This document shows positions 1 to 9,447 of a DNA stretch of 64,000 bases, in pieces. Where the stretch lies: NCBI GenBank assembly GCA_937981555.1, contig CALJOK010000008.1, forward strand, positions 1 to 64,000, read 5' to 3'. Position numbers and translations under genes: made by a program. This DNA comes from an uncultured Saprospiraceae bacterium. GTDB taxonomy: Bacteria; Bacteroidota; Bacteroidia; Chitinophagales; Saprospiraceae. Every line of letters starts with the position of its first letter. Positions within the stretch are counted from its first letter, which is position 1. The notes beneath the pieces are model-generated. The model ran no database searches, had not been told where the DNA came from, and was given only the letters and a program-made list of their open reading frames with translations.

Positions 1-225
1 TGGATATTTAAAATTTGAATAAATAAATGTCATCAATTCTTTATCCGAACATTCCTTTCGTTCTTTTTTACTCAACGAATCAAAATCACAAGTTCCAAAG
101 AAGGGCATTTGATCTGCAATAAGAAGATAGTATTCATTATCACTAAATTCTCCAATAGTTTCTCCTTGCTGACCAAATGCCGTCAACCAAACACAACTAA
201 TCAAAACAATCTTGAAAGTTTTCAT
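1..225 (-). CDS. TonB C-terminal-like protein, partial (3' end outside window)
   Basis: Only the first 75 codons are present; the gene runs off the left edge. The start is the ATG read from 225 on the minus strand. The protein opens with a signal peptide (MKTFKIVLISCVWLTAFGQ). It then has a stretch around residues 39-75 that closely matches residues in the next gene upstream: both carry MP-FGTC, K-ERKECSD or EYKKCSD, and a final KYP. In the neighbour this precedes a TonB C-terminal domain, so this is probably a secreted paralogue from a tandem duplication. Unlike the neighbour it has a cleavable signal rather than an N-terminal anchor and no proline-rich spacer. It lies 24 bp downstream of the neighbour, consistent with one transcript. 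The presence of the TonB domain itself is inferred, since it lies outside the window. Confidence 0.75.
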   Translation of the reverse strand, partial: MKTFKIVLISCVWLTAFGQQGETIGEFSDNEYYLLIADQMPFFGTCDFDSLSKKERKECSDKELMTFIYSNFKYP

Positions 226-249
226 AACAATACATTTACATCGTCAAGC

Positions 250-1002
250 CTATTGCAATTTAAAAGAAACTGGCAAAGTAAAATTCACTTTTACATTTCG
301 TCCACCATGTCTTCCTGCCTTCCATTTTGGCATATTACTAAGGACACGTAATGCTTCCTCTGAACATCCACCTGCAACATCTCGAAGCACTTTCGCATTC
401 TGAACATCACCATTTTCATCTATCACAAATCGTAAAATTACTTTCCCTTCAATTCGATTTTCTCGAGCTCTTGCAGGATATTTTATATGCTGCGCAAAAT
501 ATTGAAGCAATGCTACATCAGAACATTTTTTATATTCTTCTTTAGTCATTTCATTATATTTGCATGTACCAAAACTAGGCATGTATTCTGCAAAATCTCG
601 CACAGGTTCCTCTATCAAAATATCTACTGGGTCTTCCACATCTGGTTCTGGTTCAACATCATCAATATATGGTCCGTCATCAAAAACAGGTTCTGGTCCA
701 TCATTAATATCAATTGAAATTGGTTGAGGTTCTGCTGGTTCTGTAAATGCAACCTCATCCACAGGTTCGATATAATCTGAAATATCAACTGTCGGAGGTG
801 GCGGTGGTTTTTTATGAGTTGTTCTTTCAATCTTAACGTCTTCTTCATCTAATTTAATTCCACCATCAGTTAATGCTATTTTTTGAGAAGGAAGTGTTGT
901 AAAACTAAATGCCATAATCGTAAAACTCAATGAAGCAATTAATCCTATTCTAAAATTTATTCCTCTATTTTTACGTAATCCTGAAATGTCATCTTTTATC
1001 AT
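250..1002 (-). CDS. TonB family energy transducer protein
   Basis: A 250-residue protein with the classic TonB layout. A short basic cytoplasmic tail (residues 1-17) is followed by one membrane helix (about 18-38), then an acidic and proline-rich periplasmic spacer containing KKPPPPP (about 64-70). A C-terminal TonB-like domain (about 165-250) has YPARARENRIEGKV, FVIDENGDV and a closing PVSFKLQ. TonB proteins couple the inner-membrane proton gradient, through ExbB/ExbD, to outer-membrane receptors. No exbB/exbD genes are in this window, so its motor partners must be elsewhere. The segment MPSFGTCKYNEMTKEEYKKC before the domain is shared with the partial gene downstream, showing a duplicated module. 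Confidence 0.85.
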   Translation of the reverse strand: MIKDDISGLRKNRGINFRIGLIASLSFTIMAFSFTTLPSQKIALTDGGIKLDEEDVKIERTTHKKPPPPPTVDISDYIEPVDEVAFTEPAEPQPISIDINDGPEPVFDDGPYIDDVEPEPDVEDPVDILIEEPVRDFAEYMPSFGTCKYNEMTKEEYKKCSDVALLQYFAQHIKYPARARENRIEGKVILRFVIDENGDVQNAKVLRDVAGGCSEEALRVLSNMPKWKAGRHGGRNVKVNFTLPVSFKLQ

Positions 1003-1362
1003 AACTTACTGATTTTTAAGGTTTTAGAAAAAAGGCAAAGCGATACTATGGGCTCAACTCTGATGGAGTTTACCTCTGGCTTTTGCCAAAATATTTATGT
1101 TTTTTTTTGCTACCTACTAAAGTCAGTAGCTACTTGGAAGGCTTTCAACTTTGCGACAAAATAGTTTTATTCAAGCGCTTATTTTTAGAGATGTAGAGAA
1201 AATTACTTTTGGTGTATGAAAAACATTTTTATTCTGAAAAAAGGGTAATTTTGTTTTTTCCACTACAGATAACACCGATTAAAAATAAACGATCTGTGAA
1301 ATTTTGTGTTATCTAAGGTGAATTGATTCAAATAAAATTACGCCCTGAAGCGTCAAAATAAT
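1003..1362. other. Intergenic region with imperfect inverted repeat
   Basis: This region separates divergently transcribed genes. An imperfect dyad spans about 1034-1087, with GGCAAAGC on the left and GCTTTTGCC on the right and an inner AACTC/GAGTT pair. TAATTTTG at 1246-1253 fits a Bacteroidota -7 element for the M16 peptidase gene, but no well-spaced TTG -33 element was found. No coding sequence was recognised. Confidence 0.4.
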
Positions 1363-2616
1363 ATGATTGAATTTTCAAGATTTACTTTAAAAAACGGACT
1401 GCGAGTTTTAGTGCATGAAGATAATAGTACGCCTATGGCGGCAGTCAATATTTTATATAATGTCGGAGCTCGTGATGAATCTCCTGACAAAACTGGCTTT
1501 GCACATTTGTTCGAACACTTAATGTTTGGTGGTTCGAAGAATGCGCCTGAATTCGACGATCCAATCCAAATGGCAGGTGGTGAATGCAATGCATTTACTA
1601 ATTCTGACATCACAAATTATTATGATTTGGTTCCGATGGAAAATTTGGAGACCGTACTTTGGTTGGAATCTGATCGAATGAATAGTTTGAATTTTAGTAA
1701 AAAAAGTTTGGACGTTCAACGTAAGGTTGTGGTCGAAGAATTTAAAGAAACTTGTCTTAACCAACCTTACGGAGATGTCTGGCATCACCTTTCAGATTTG
1801 GCTTATAAGGTTCACCCTTATAAAGTTCCTACGATTGGAAAAATTCCTCAGCACGTCGAAGATGCCACGTTGGATGATGTCAAAAAGTTTTTCAAAAAAT
1901 ATTATTGTCCGAATAACGCGATACTAGTCATTGCTGGAAATATCAAACCTGAGGCAGCTAAATTATTAGTCGAAAAATGGTTTGATGATATTCCAAGTGG
2001 AAATATTCATGTCAGAAATTTATCACAAGAACCTATTCAAAAAGAATTTCGACAAAAGAAAAATCAAGCAAACGTTCCAACCGATGCTTTGTATTTAGCT
2101 TTTCATATGCCTGGTCGAGCTGACAAAAATTACTATGGTATTGATTTGTTATCTGATATTTTGGGGAATGGTCGATCGGCAAGATTGTATCAACGATTGA
2201 TGAAAGAGGAACAGCTTTTTACTCAAATTGATGCTTATGTAACTGGTTATATAGATCCAGGTTTGTTGATTGTCGAGGGAAAACCTGCGGATGGAGTTTC
2301 TATGGAACAAGCAGAAGCTGCCATTTGGAAAGAGCTTGAAGCCATCAAAAAAGAAATGGTTGATGACCGAGAATTAGCCAAAATCAAAAATAAAATGGAA
2401 AGCTCTTTGGAGTTTTCAGAAGCAAGTGTTTTGAACAAGGCGATCAATTTAGCGTTCTTCGAATTGTTGGGCGATGCAGAATTAATTAACTCGGAAGCGG
2501 TGGCTTACCAAGAAGTTACCTCCAAAGATATTCATCGATTAGCCAATGAAATTTTGACCAGAGAAAATTGTTCAGAGTTATTTTATATGGCAAAAAAAGA
2601 AACGGAAGAAGTTTAA
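1363..2616 (+). CDS. M16 family zinc metallopeptidase (pitrilysin-like)
   Basis: A 417-residue single-unit M16 peptidase. The inverted zinc motif HLFEH is at residues 48-52, and the third ligand is expected in VVVEEFKE at about 125-126, so the active site is intact. The C-terminal half (about 170-400) has the usual inactive M16_C fold signature with GNGRSARLYQRL. No signal peptide is visible at the chosen ATG, which suggests cytoplasmic location or export by an unseen route. In Bacteroidota such proteases often occur as an active/inactive pair, but no second M16 gene is adjacent here. The gene is monocistronic, ending in a shared bidirectional terminator with the convergent protease gene. Confidence 0.9.
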   Translation: MIEFSRFTLKNGLRVLVHEDNSTPMAAVNILYNVGARDESPDKTGFAHLFEHLMFGGSKNAPEFDDPIQMAGGECNAFTNSDITNYYDLVPMENLETVLWLESDRMNSLNFSKKSLDVQRKVVVEEFKETCLNQPYGDVWHHLSDLAYKVHPYKVPTIGKIPQHVEDATLDDVKKFFKKYYCPNNAILVIAGNIKPEAAKLLVEKWFDDIPSGNIHVRNLSQEPIQKEFRQKKNQANVPTDALYLAFHMPGRADKNYYGIDLLSDILGNGRSARLYQRLMKEEQLFTQIDAYVTGYIDPGLLIVEGKPADGVSMEQAEAAIWKELEAIKKEMVDDRELAKIKNKMESSLEFSEASVLNKAINLAFFELLGDAELINSEAVAYQEVTSKDIHRLANEILTRENCSELFYMAKKETEEV

Positions 2617-2634
2617 AGTAATTTCAACCCTAAC

Positions 2635-2676
2635 AAAAAAATCCTTCCAATCAATATTGACTGGAAGGATTTTTTT
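2635..2676. terminator. Bidirectional intrinsic terminator
   Basis: The stem AATCCTTCCA/TGGAAGGATT has a 12-nt loop. It is flanked by an A run on the left and a T run on the right, so it can terminate transcription from both directions. It sits between the convergent M16 peptidase and tricorn-type protease genes. Confidence 0.85.
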
Positions 2677-2693
2677 ATAAATAACACTTCTCC

Positions 2694-5600
2694 TTATTTA
2701 TTTTTTATCTGTCCCAACAATACTTCCACCGCTTTTTTCAATTGCTCATCCTCCCCTTTCGCTTTTCCATCTGCAGAATTTTGAACTTCGATATCTGGAA
2801 CTGCTGGTCCCCATTCCATATTCTTTTTTGTGGCTTTGACATACCAAGCTCGGAAAGGCATTCGCACAAATGAACCATCCAACAATCCAGCTCCTCCAGT
2901 AGATATTACTGCTCCAAAAGTCGGTTGCCCCACCAAAGTTCCAAGACCTAACTGTTTGTATGCATGAGAAAAAATTTCCGCATTGGAATAACTATTTTCA
3001 TTGCAAAGCGCTATCGAAGGTTTTGTCCAACTCGACAAAGGCAGTCGCTCGCCAAAAGGATAAGTTTCCGTAAAGTTCAAATGTTCTTTTTCCAAACTCT
3101 TAGCAGCACCTCGAGGAACGGTGTAGGAATGTTGGCGCACACTCAAAACGGTCATTAACATATCTGTCGTCCAACCTCCACCATTAAATCGCACATCAAT
3201 CACAAGTCCTTCTTTTCCTAAACCACTTGCCGTCAACTCTCTTTCAAAACGTTCAAAACTTGACCAATTCATTCCTCGAATATGAATATACCCAAGTCGT
3301 CCATTCGAATATTTTTCAGTCAGACGCTTTCGTTCCTTCACCCAATCATTGTAAAGTGCCGTTCGCAAAGAACCTGTTGGACGAATAATAACTTCTCTTG
3401 AAGTTCCAGCAGCATCAACTACTTCCAACAAAATTCGTTCATTAGTTGTTCCATTTAAAAAACTATAAAAATTATTGGTCGCTGAAATACTTTCGCCATC
3501 AACAGAGCTAATAACATCTCCAACATTCAATTTACTTTCCGTTCGATCAGCAGGTGTATTTGGAACAATTGAAGTAATTTTTACGCCTTGTGAAGTTGGT
3601 TCTACTTCTATCCCAAGTAAACCTGTTCGTTCCCGTTGCAAATCTTCTGGTGAAGTTCCGCCTCGCATTCCCATGTGGCTCGCATTAAGCTGACCTAGCA
3701 TTTCATTATAAAAAGTTTGGAAATCTTGACGTGTCGAAGCATTCATGCAACGATCATAATATTTGGTTCTCAACTTATTCCAATCTTGTCCATGGAAATT
3801 TGGATCATAAAATCCATCTCGCAATCTTCTCCATCCTTCCTCAAAAATCTGCTTTCGCTCTTGGTGGTGATCAATATCTAATTTCGCTTGAAACCCAAGT
3901 CCTTCCTGCTTACCACCTTCAATTTTTATTTTGGTCAAACTTCCTCCACGCTTAATTCCGTATAGATTTTTTCCATCTTTATCTAGAGACAAATTTGAAA
4001 TATCAATTTTACTCACCATCGTTTTTGCATCTTCTCCGTTCCATTTGACTGACATCAAACTTGCTGGCCCTGGAGAACCTGCACGTCCTCCACCATTAGT
4101 GGTAAAGTAAAATGATTCACCATCTTTCGAAACCATCAAATTACCTTCGTTCCCTGCCAATCGAGTAACTTGCTCGATACGCTCATGAATATCTTCGAAG
4201 TCAATTTGAATCGGCTCTACTTCTTTCTCTTTCTTTTTGTCCTCTTTTTTTCCTTTATCTCCTTTCTTCTTTTTGTCTTTTTTAGGTTCTTCCTCATCAG
4301 AATCTTCCCAATCTTGTTTTGTTTTTTCCCAATCCGCTTTTTTTAACCAAACAAACCAAACATCAGAATCTCCATTATTTCGAGCAGAAATAAAACCTAA
4401 CTTACTTCCATCTCGACTCCACTTTGGCGAAGAATCAGATCGAGGATGCAAACTTACATTGACCGGTTTTTGATTTCCATCTGCATGATGAATATAAATT
4501 TCTCGGTTAAATTCTAAATCACTCGCAGCATAAGCCACCCATTTACTATCAGGACTCCAACTCACTCCACCAGGAGTTGCCCAACCATCCATTAATTTTT
4601 TTTCATTGGTTAAATCTCCTTGCGGTGAAATATCTGCCACAACTAAAACTCCACGACCTCGTCGATAAGCAATCTTTTTTCGATCAGGAGAAATAACAAC
4701 CGCCTCCTCATCCTCAGCACCATTGGATATTTTTTTTATATTTCGTTTAAACGTTTTAAATAAATCTACTTGCTTTGCATCACTCGAATGAACTGCATAC
4801 AAATCAAATTTCCCATCACGATCAGAGACAAAAAGTAATGTCGTATCATTCAACCAAACTGGTTCTTTATCTCGAAAAGGATGATCAGTCAATTGAACCG
4901 ATCGCTTTTTTTCTTTGTTATTTAATTTGACAAAAAGTTCTCCTCGAACGATGAAGGCAATTTGTTTTTCATTCGGAGAAAGCGCAAAGTCAGTTGCGTC
5001 TTTTGAAAAAGTTTTATGCTCGATAGGATCAAAACGATAGTCTTGAGCAGCTTGAATTTTCAAAGCTTTAGAAATCTTTTTAGTTTTGGTATCCATCGTA
5101 AAAATGTTCACTCCTCTTTCAAAAACAATCGTTGAACCTTTTTCATTCACATCAAAATATCGAATACCTTCATCCTTAAAATCTGTTAGTTGAACTAAAC
5201 GATCTGGATTTTTTCCATCAGCATTTAAGTTGAGTTTAAAAATATTATAACGACCATCAACAGCTCTTAAAAAAAATATTTCTCCACCTCCCCAATCTGG
5301 GTAAGTCTCTTGCCCTTCGAAATCTGTCAACTCCATATAATTTTCACCTTTTATATTGTACAACCACAAACTTCGTTGAGCTGGTCCAGTATAAGCTTCT
5401 CGTTCCACTCGACAATTCCCTTTTACAAAAGCTACATAATTTCCATCAGGTGAAGGGGAAGGCATCAAACCAACTGCATCCATGATACGATGAGGTGTTC
5501 CTCCATTCTTGCTAACCGAATGAATTTCTTGCTCCCGTTCTACTTGTTGGAATGCACGTCGAGTATTAAAAATTATTTGTCCATCACTTCCCCATCGAGC

Positions 5601-5939
5601 ATCTCCATCATTAGTGGAATGATGAGTCAGTCGCTTGGGAACACTTCCATTCACATCTACCACAAACAGATCATTATTGCCAAAACGATTCCCTTGAAAA
5701 AGAATTTGTTTTCCATCAGGACTCCATTGTGGTTTGGATTCATAACTTTCATGAATAGTCAATCTTCTTGCAACACCTCCTGAAACAGGCATTGTCCAAA
5801 TATCTCCTTGGTAACTAAAACTAATTTTTGATCCATCCGGACTTAGACTCGGAAATCTAACAATTGGATTTTCTTGTGCAGATAATTGAAATGCAAAAAA
5901 GAAAGAAAGGAAAAAGAAAAGATAGAATTTCTTAAACAT
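2694..5939 (-). CDS. Tricorn-type S41 peptidase with PD40 propeller and PDZ domain
   Basis: A 1081-residue secreted protease. A signal peptide (about 1-21, ending FAFQLSAQ) is followed by many WD40-like PD40 beta-propeller repeats with SPDG cores (about 25-540). A very lysine/glutamate-rich insert lies at about 545-580. Further propeller sequence, the C1/PDZ-containing middle and the S41 catalytic domain follow. Catalytic candidates are His755 in NASHMGMR and Ser985 in ENSYSNAEI, matching the tricorn arrangement of His and nucleophile. Tricorn proteases degrade oligopeptides; here the signal peptide points to a periplasmic peptidase. Length is typical of the family. It is convergent with the M16 peptidase and appears monocistronic. 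Confidence 0.93.
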   Translation of the reverse strand: MFKKFYLFFFLSFFFAFQLSAQENPIVRFPSLSPDGSKISFSYQGDIWTMPVSGGVARRLTIHESYESKPQWSPDGKQILFQGNRFGNNDLFVVDVNGSVPKRLTHHSTNDGDARWGSDGQIIFNTRRAFQQVEREQEIHSVSKNGGTPHRIMDAVGLMPSPSPDGNYVAFVKGNCRVEREAYTGPAQRSLWLYNIKGENYMELTDFEGQETYPDWGGGEIFFLRAVDGRYNIFKLNLNADGKNPDRLVQLTDFKDEGIRYFDVNEKGSTIVFERGVNIFTMDTKTKKISKALKIQAAQDYRFDPIEHKTFSKDATDFALSPNEKQIAFIVRGELFVKLNNKEKKRSVQLTDHPFRDKEPVWLNDTTLLFVSDRDGKFDLYAVHSSDAKQVDLFKTFKRNIKKISNGAEDEEAVVISPDRKKIAYRRGRGVLVVADISPQGDLTNEKKLMDGWATPGGVSWSPDSKWVAYAASDLEFNREIYIHHADGNQKPVNVSLHPRSDSSPKWSRDGSKLGFISARNNGDSDVWFVWLKKADWEKTKQDWEDSDEEEPKKDKKKKGDKGKKEDKKKEKEVEPIQIDFEDIHERIEQVTRLAGNEGNLMVSKDGESFYFTTNGGGRAGSPGPASLMSVKWNGEDAKTMVSKIDISNLSLDKDGKNLYGIKRGGSLTKIKIEGGKQEGLGFQAKLDIDHHQERKQIFEEGWRRLRDGFYDPNFHGQDWNKLRTKYYDRCMNASTRQDFQTFYNEMLGQLNASHMGMRGGTSPEDLQRERTGLLGIEVEPTSQGVKITSIVPNTPADRTESKLNVGDVISSVDGESISATNNFYSFLNGTTNERILLEVVDAAGTSREVIIRPTGSLRTALYNDWVKERKRLTEKYSNGRLGYIHIRGMNWSSFERFERELTASGLGKEGLVIDVRFNGGGWTTDMLMTVLSVRQHSYTVPRGAAKSLEKEHLNFTETYPFGERLPLSSWTKPSIALCNENSYSNAEIFSHAYKQLGLGTLVGQPTFGAVISTGGAGLLDGSFVRMPFRAWYVKATKKNMEWGPAVPDIEVQNSADGKAKGEDEQLKKAVEVLLGQIKNK

Positions 5940-6013
5940 GGTTTTGTTCGTTTTTAATTTGATAAATTTCGGTCTAAATATAATAATTTACTTTTACCTA
6001 ACTAAAGACAGCT

Positions 6014-6055
6014 AAAAAAAGTAAAAGCCTTCTCAAAATGAAAAAGCTTTTATTT
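6014..6055 (-). terminator. Probable terminator of the pirin gene
   Basis: The dyad TAAAAGC/GCTTTTA lies just downstream of the pirin stop codon. In the minus direction it is followed by a T run. The stem is short and A/T rich. Confidence 0.45.
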
Positions 6056-6082
6056 TTTGTAAATATTTTTCTAAACAAAATA

Positions 6083-7045
6083 TTATCGATTTACTAATTC
6101 AGGATTCCCCATCAAACCTGCCTGATAATTTTTCATACATTGTCTAATCTGTGCTTCATTATTCATGACAAATGGGCCATAAGAATAAACCTTTTCATTC
6201 AACGGCTGACCTCCTAACACTAAAAATTCTGACTCTCCTTTTGAATATAAATTAATCAAACTCTCCCCTCTTTGATACAAAACCACTTGGTTCTTTTTCA
6301 CTTCTTTAGCACCTTCTACTTCTATCTCACCATTGATTAAATAAACAAATGCATTATGTTCAGGATTCGTTGGAATGTCGAGACGAGAATCTTTTTTCAT
6401 TTTTACATGATAATAAAATGCTGGAGATAACATTTCTATTTTCGACTTTGCATCGAATAATTCTCCTAACACCACTTTGATCCAATAGTCTTTAGTTTCG
6501 ATCGTATCCATCTGTTCCAACCGATGAACCATAGTTGTTGGCGCATCAAATTTATACTTCGACGGAGTATTTAGCCAAATCTGAAATCCATGATATATTC
6601 CCCCTTTATCATAAAGTTGCAATCCAGATTCTTCCATATGAATTGCTCCCTTTCCAGAACTGAACATCATAAAATCTCCTTTCCCAATTTGGAAATCATA
6701 ATTCAAACTATCCTTGTGATGACCCGTCCCTTCCAAAAAATAAGTGGTTGGCGTAACTCCCGCATGAGGATGTGCATCCACTCTCAACGGATCACTCCCA
6801 GCCTCAACATTGACTGGTCCAAATTCATCAAACAACACATAAGGTGAAACATGATCCAAATGATTTCCTGCAAATGCGCGCATCACAGGAAGCGTACCAA
6901 CATCAACTCCATCTGCACTCAAAATTCTATGGATTTTTCTTTTGGTCTGATCTTGATACATGCCAGAGTTGGGCGTGACTTGGCAACCGTGAACGATGCC
7001 TAATCCTAATATCGCAGAACCTTTGATGAATTGTCGTCTTTTCAT
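6083..7045 (-). CDS. Pirin family protein with Tat signal
   Basis: A pirin-like bicupin protein. Recognisable segments include the RILSADGVDVGTLPVMRAF opening, HPHAGVTPTTYFLEG, and a conserved N-terminal cupin with HKDS and GDFMMFSSGKGAIHMEE. I chose the ATG at 7045 because the peptide from it begins MKRRQFIKGSAILGLG, a twin-arginine signal followed by VHGC, a possible lipobox. An upstream ATG at 7087 in the same frame would add 14 residues and bury the signal. Pirins bind a metal and some have quercetinase activity; the substrate here is unknown. An exported pirin is unusual, since most characterised ones are cytosolic or nuclear. It has its own terminator downstream. Confidence 0.85.
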   Translation of the reverse strand: MKRRQFIKGSAILGLGIVHGCQVTPNSGMYQDQTKRKIHRILSADGVDVGTLPVMRAFAGNHLDHVSPYVLFDEFGPVNVEAGSDPLRVDAHPHAGVTPTTYFLEGTGHHKDSLNYDFQIGKGDFMMFSSGKGAIHMEESGLQLYDKGGIYHGFQIWLNTPSKYKFDAPTTMVHRLEQMDTIETKDYWIKVVLGELFDAKSKIEMLSPAFYYHVKMKKDSRLDIPTNPEHNAFVYLINGEIEVEGAKEVKKNQVVLYQRGESLINLYSKGESEFLVLGGQPLNEKVYSYGPFVMNNEAQIRQCMKNYQAGLMGNPELVNR

Positions 7046-7136
7046 TTTTTTTCTTTTTATAAAAAATAAGGTTTTAACTGAATTCATTTAAACCCAAAAA
7101 TAAACGCATCAATATATATTTAGTTTAGAGCACCAC

Positions 7137-7174
7137 AAAAAAAAGTAGTCTTTAATTGAAAATTAAAGACTACT
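7137..7174 (-). terminator. Intrinsic terminator of the repeat surface-protein gene
   Basis: A perfect 14-bp stem AGTAGTCTTTAATT/AATTAAAGACTACT has a 3-nt loop. It is followed in the minus direction by a run of Ts (A run at 7137-7144 on the plus strand). Confidence 0.9.
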
Positions 7175-7203
7175 CTATCTAGTAAAAAATATGTTAGAAT
7201 AAT

Positions 7204-9447
7204 TTATTTCATAAACCGTTTGATTACTCGTTCTCCATTTGCTTTGATTACAACTAAATGAAAAACACCTAATCCTAATTCATTTACATTAATAATATTA
7301 ATTCCATCTTCCTTTAAATCCACTTCCATCACCAATTGCCCGGAAGAATTATATATTTTCCCTTGTCCTTTGACATTCGTGATATTTAAAAAATCTTTTG
7401 CTGGATTTGGATAAATGCTGATGGGTTCATTTTTGTTAGAAGCAAAGTGAATATTTTTGATTGGTAAAAATTCAACTTTTCCATCCAGATCAATTTGTTT
7501 TAAACGATAATAATTAATTCCAACTCTTGGTTCTTCATGGGTGAAATTATAATCCGTAACAGTTGTTGAATTTCCGAGGCCATCCATGAATCCCAAATTA
7601 CTCCAATCTTCTCCGTCGATACTATGTTGGATTTCAAACCCTCGATTATTTGTTTCGGAGGCAGTTGACCATTTGAGTTTTGCATGCTCACCTTCTGCAT
7701 AAACGTGGAAATAAATCAACTCGACAGGAAGTGGTGCCAATCCTCCTGCTGAGCCACCACCACCTCCACCAGAGAATGAGGAAACCAAATATTCTGCATA
7801 ATATTCACTACTTGCTACTTTGGTTCCCATTACCCATTTGTCTATTGCAGGAGTAGTAGCATCGTTGGTAAGGATTAAGACTTCACTAGCTTCAAGACTA
7901 GAAATAGTAGGAAACGTTTCTCCATTCGTTACTTTATAAAACCACATTTCATCCATACCAGTAAGTCCTCCAGTAATTGCTGCGTCTACTGCATCATATT
8001 CTGTTTGTGTATAATAAAATTTCACCCCAACATTTCCAGCACTAGGCTGAGTCGTTGGATTGACATCCCAGCTTCGATTAAAAACAGTTCCCCCATCAGG
8101 TACATCTATAAAACAACCGGGTGATGCTCCTCCACAATATTGAGTATATGTACTAGTGGTTGTCGCTCCTATATTAAGTTGTACTTCATCATCGGCTATG
8201 ACAGCACCACTAGCTCCAATGTCAAGAGAGAGTAATAATTTTTCATCCGCATCACAATAGTGCTTCCAACCGCCATCAGTAATGGAATTATTAGAGGTGT
8301 AAGTTCCCTCAGCAGTCGGGATTGTATTGGTGCCGGCACACATGGGTGCATCCCATTTCGCAATCTTACTCGCTGAAACTCCTCCCGCTGTGGTAAAATC
8401 TCCGCCAGCATAAACATCTCCACTTCCATTTATTGCAACTGTATAAGACCAACCACTTAATCCCGTTCCTAGAGTACTCCAATTCATTCCATCCCATTTC
8501 GCAATATAGTTTGTTGTTATTCCACCTGCGGTGGTAAAACCTCCACCAGCATAAATATTTCCACTTCCATCTACTGCAATTCCATCACACCTATTACTTA
8601 ACCCCGATCCTAAAGCACTCCAAGTCGTTCCATCCCATTTCGCAATTCTCATTACTGAAACGCCTCCCGCTGTAAGAAAGCCTCCACCAGCATAAACATT
8701 CCCACCTCCATCTATGGCAATTGCATAGGCAGCATGACTTAATCCCGTTCCTAGGCTACTCCAAGTCGTTCCATCCCATTTCGCAATATGGTTTGTTGTT
8801 ACTCCTCCTGCTGCTGCAAACTCTCCTCCAGCATAAACATTTCCACTTCCATCTACTCCAATTGACCTGCATTCATCATCTAATCCTGTACCTAGAGCAC
8901 TCCAAGTCGTTCCATCCCATTTCGCAATATGGTTTGTTGTTACTCCACCTGCGGTAGTAAACTCTCCACCAGCATAAACATTTCCACTTCCATCTATTGC
9001 AAGTGCATTACAGTAACTATTTAATCCCGTTCCTAAAGCACTCCAAGTCGTTCCATCCCATTTCGCAATTCTTTTCGCTGAAATGCCTCCCGCTATAGTT
9101 AAATTTCCGCCAGCATATACATCTCCACTTCCATCTATGGCTATCGACCTGCACCTAATATTTATTCCCGATCCTAAAGCACTCCATTCTGAAGGTGCAA
9201 AAAATGCTTCATCTGGAGTAGCGACTCCCCCTCGGCATTCATCCATTTTTATATTATAACCTGTTAGGTTAATATTTCCTGATATAGTTGTATTTAAATT
9301 AAGTGTACCATCTTCATGAAGTAAAGAGGCGATGGGAATAGATTCCTTATCTGTCATGGAAGGATTATTAATGACATTTCCGTAGGAAATATAGCTCCCC
9401 GATAGGAAACATAAAATAAAAAATAATGGTGTTAAAAATGATTTCAT
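7204..9447 (-). CDS. T9SS-secreted surface protein with propeller-like repeats
   Basis: A 747-residue protein with a signal peptide (about 1-23). Six near-identical 47-residue repeats occupy residues 88-369; each has WSALGTGL, AIDGSGNVYAGG and IAKWDG. These resemble the blades of delta-60 or NHL-like beta propellers. Residues 370-560 form an unassigned domain with several cysteines. A glycine linker (SFSGGGGGGSAGG) follows, then a fibronectin-like segment with LKWSTASETNNRGFEIQ. A type A T9SS sorting domain ends the protein (about 675-747, ISIYPNPAKDFLNI to ERVIKRFMK). The protein is expected on the cell surface or released through T9SS. Its function is unknown; adhesion or carbohydrate binding would be guesses. 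Confidence 0.88.
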   Translation of the reverse strand: MKSFLTPLFFILCFLSGSYISYGNVINNPSMTDKESIPIASLLHEDGTLNLNTTISGNINLTGYNIKMDECRGGVATPDEAFFAPSEWSALGSGINIRCRSIAIDGSGDVYAGGNLTIAGGISAKRIAKWDGTTWSALGTGLNSYCNALAIDGSGNVYAGGEFTTAGGVTTNHIAKWDGTTWSALGTGLDDECRSIGVDGSGNVYAGGEFAAAGGVTTNHIAKWDGTTWSSLGTGLSHAAYAIAIDGGGNVYAGGGFLTAGGVSVMRIAKWDGTTWSALGSGLSNRCDGIAVDGSGNIYAGGGFTTAGGITTNYIAKWDGMNWSTLGTGLSGWSYTVAINGSGDVYAGGDFTTAGGVSASKIAKWDAPMCAGTNTIPTAEGTYTSNNSITDGGWKHYCDADEKLLLSLDIGASGAVIADDEVQLNIGATTTSTYTQYCGGASPGCFIDVPDGGTVFNRSWDVNPTTQPSAGNVGVKFYYTQTEYDAVDAAITGGLTGMDEMWFYKVTNGETFPTISSLEASEVLILTNDATTPAIDKWVMGTKVASSEYYAEYLVSSFSGGGGGGSAGGLAPLPVELIYFHVYAEGEHAKLKWSTASETNNRGFEIQHSIDGEDWSNLGFMDGLGNSTTVTDYNFTHEEPRVGINYYRLKQIDLDGKVEFLPIKNIHFASNKNEPISIYPNPAKDFLNITNVKGQGKIYNSSGQLVMEVDLKEDGINIINVNELGLGVFHLVVIKANGERVIKRFMK
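8341..9186 (-). repeat. Six tandem 141-bp coding repeats
   Basis: Six in-frame copies of a 141-bp (47-codon) unit lie inside the T9SS surface-protein gene. Long stretches are identical between copies, for example those encoding IAKWDGTTWSALGTGL. Such similarity suggests recent expansion or homogenisation and allows copy-number change by recombination. Confidence 0.88.

Noticed and set aside
1034-1087. Possible riboswitch or RNA element
   Set aside because: There is only an imperfect dyad. It shows no conserved riboswitch core and lies in a divergent gap, so no RNA class could be supported.
8341-9186. CRISPR array
   Set aside because: The repeats are 141 bp, in frame and coding, with no spacers of constant length.
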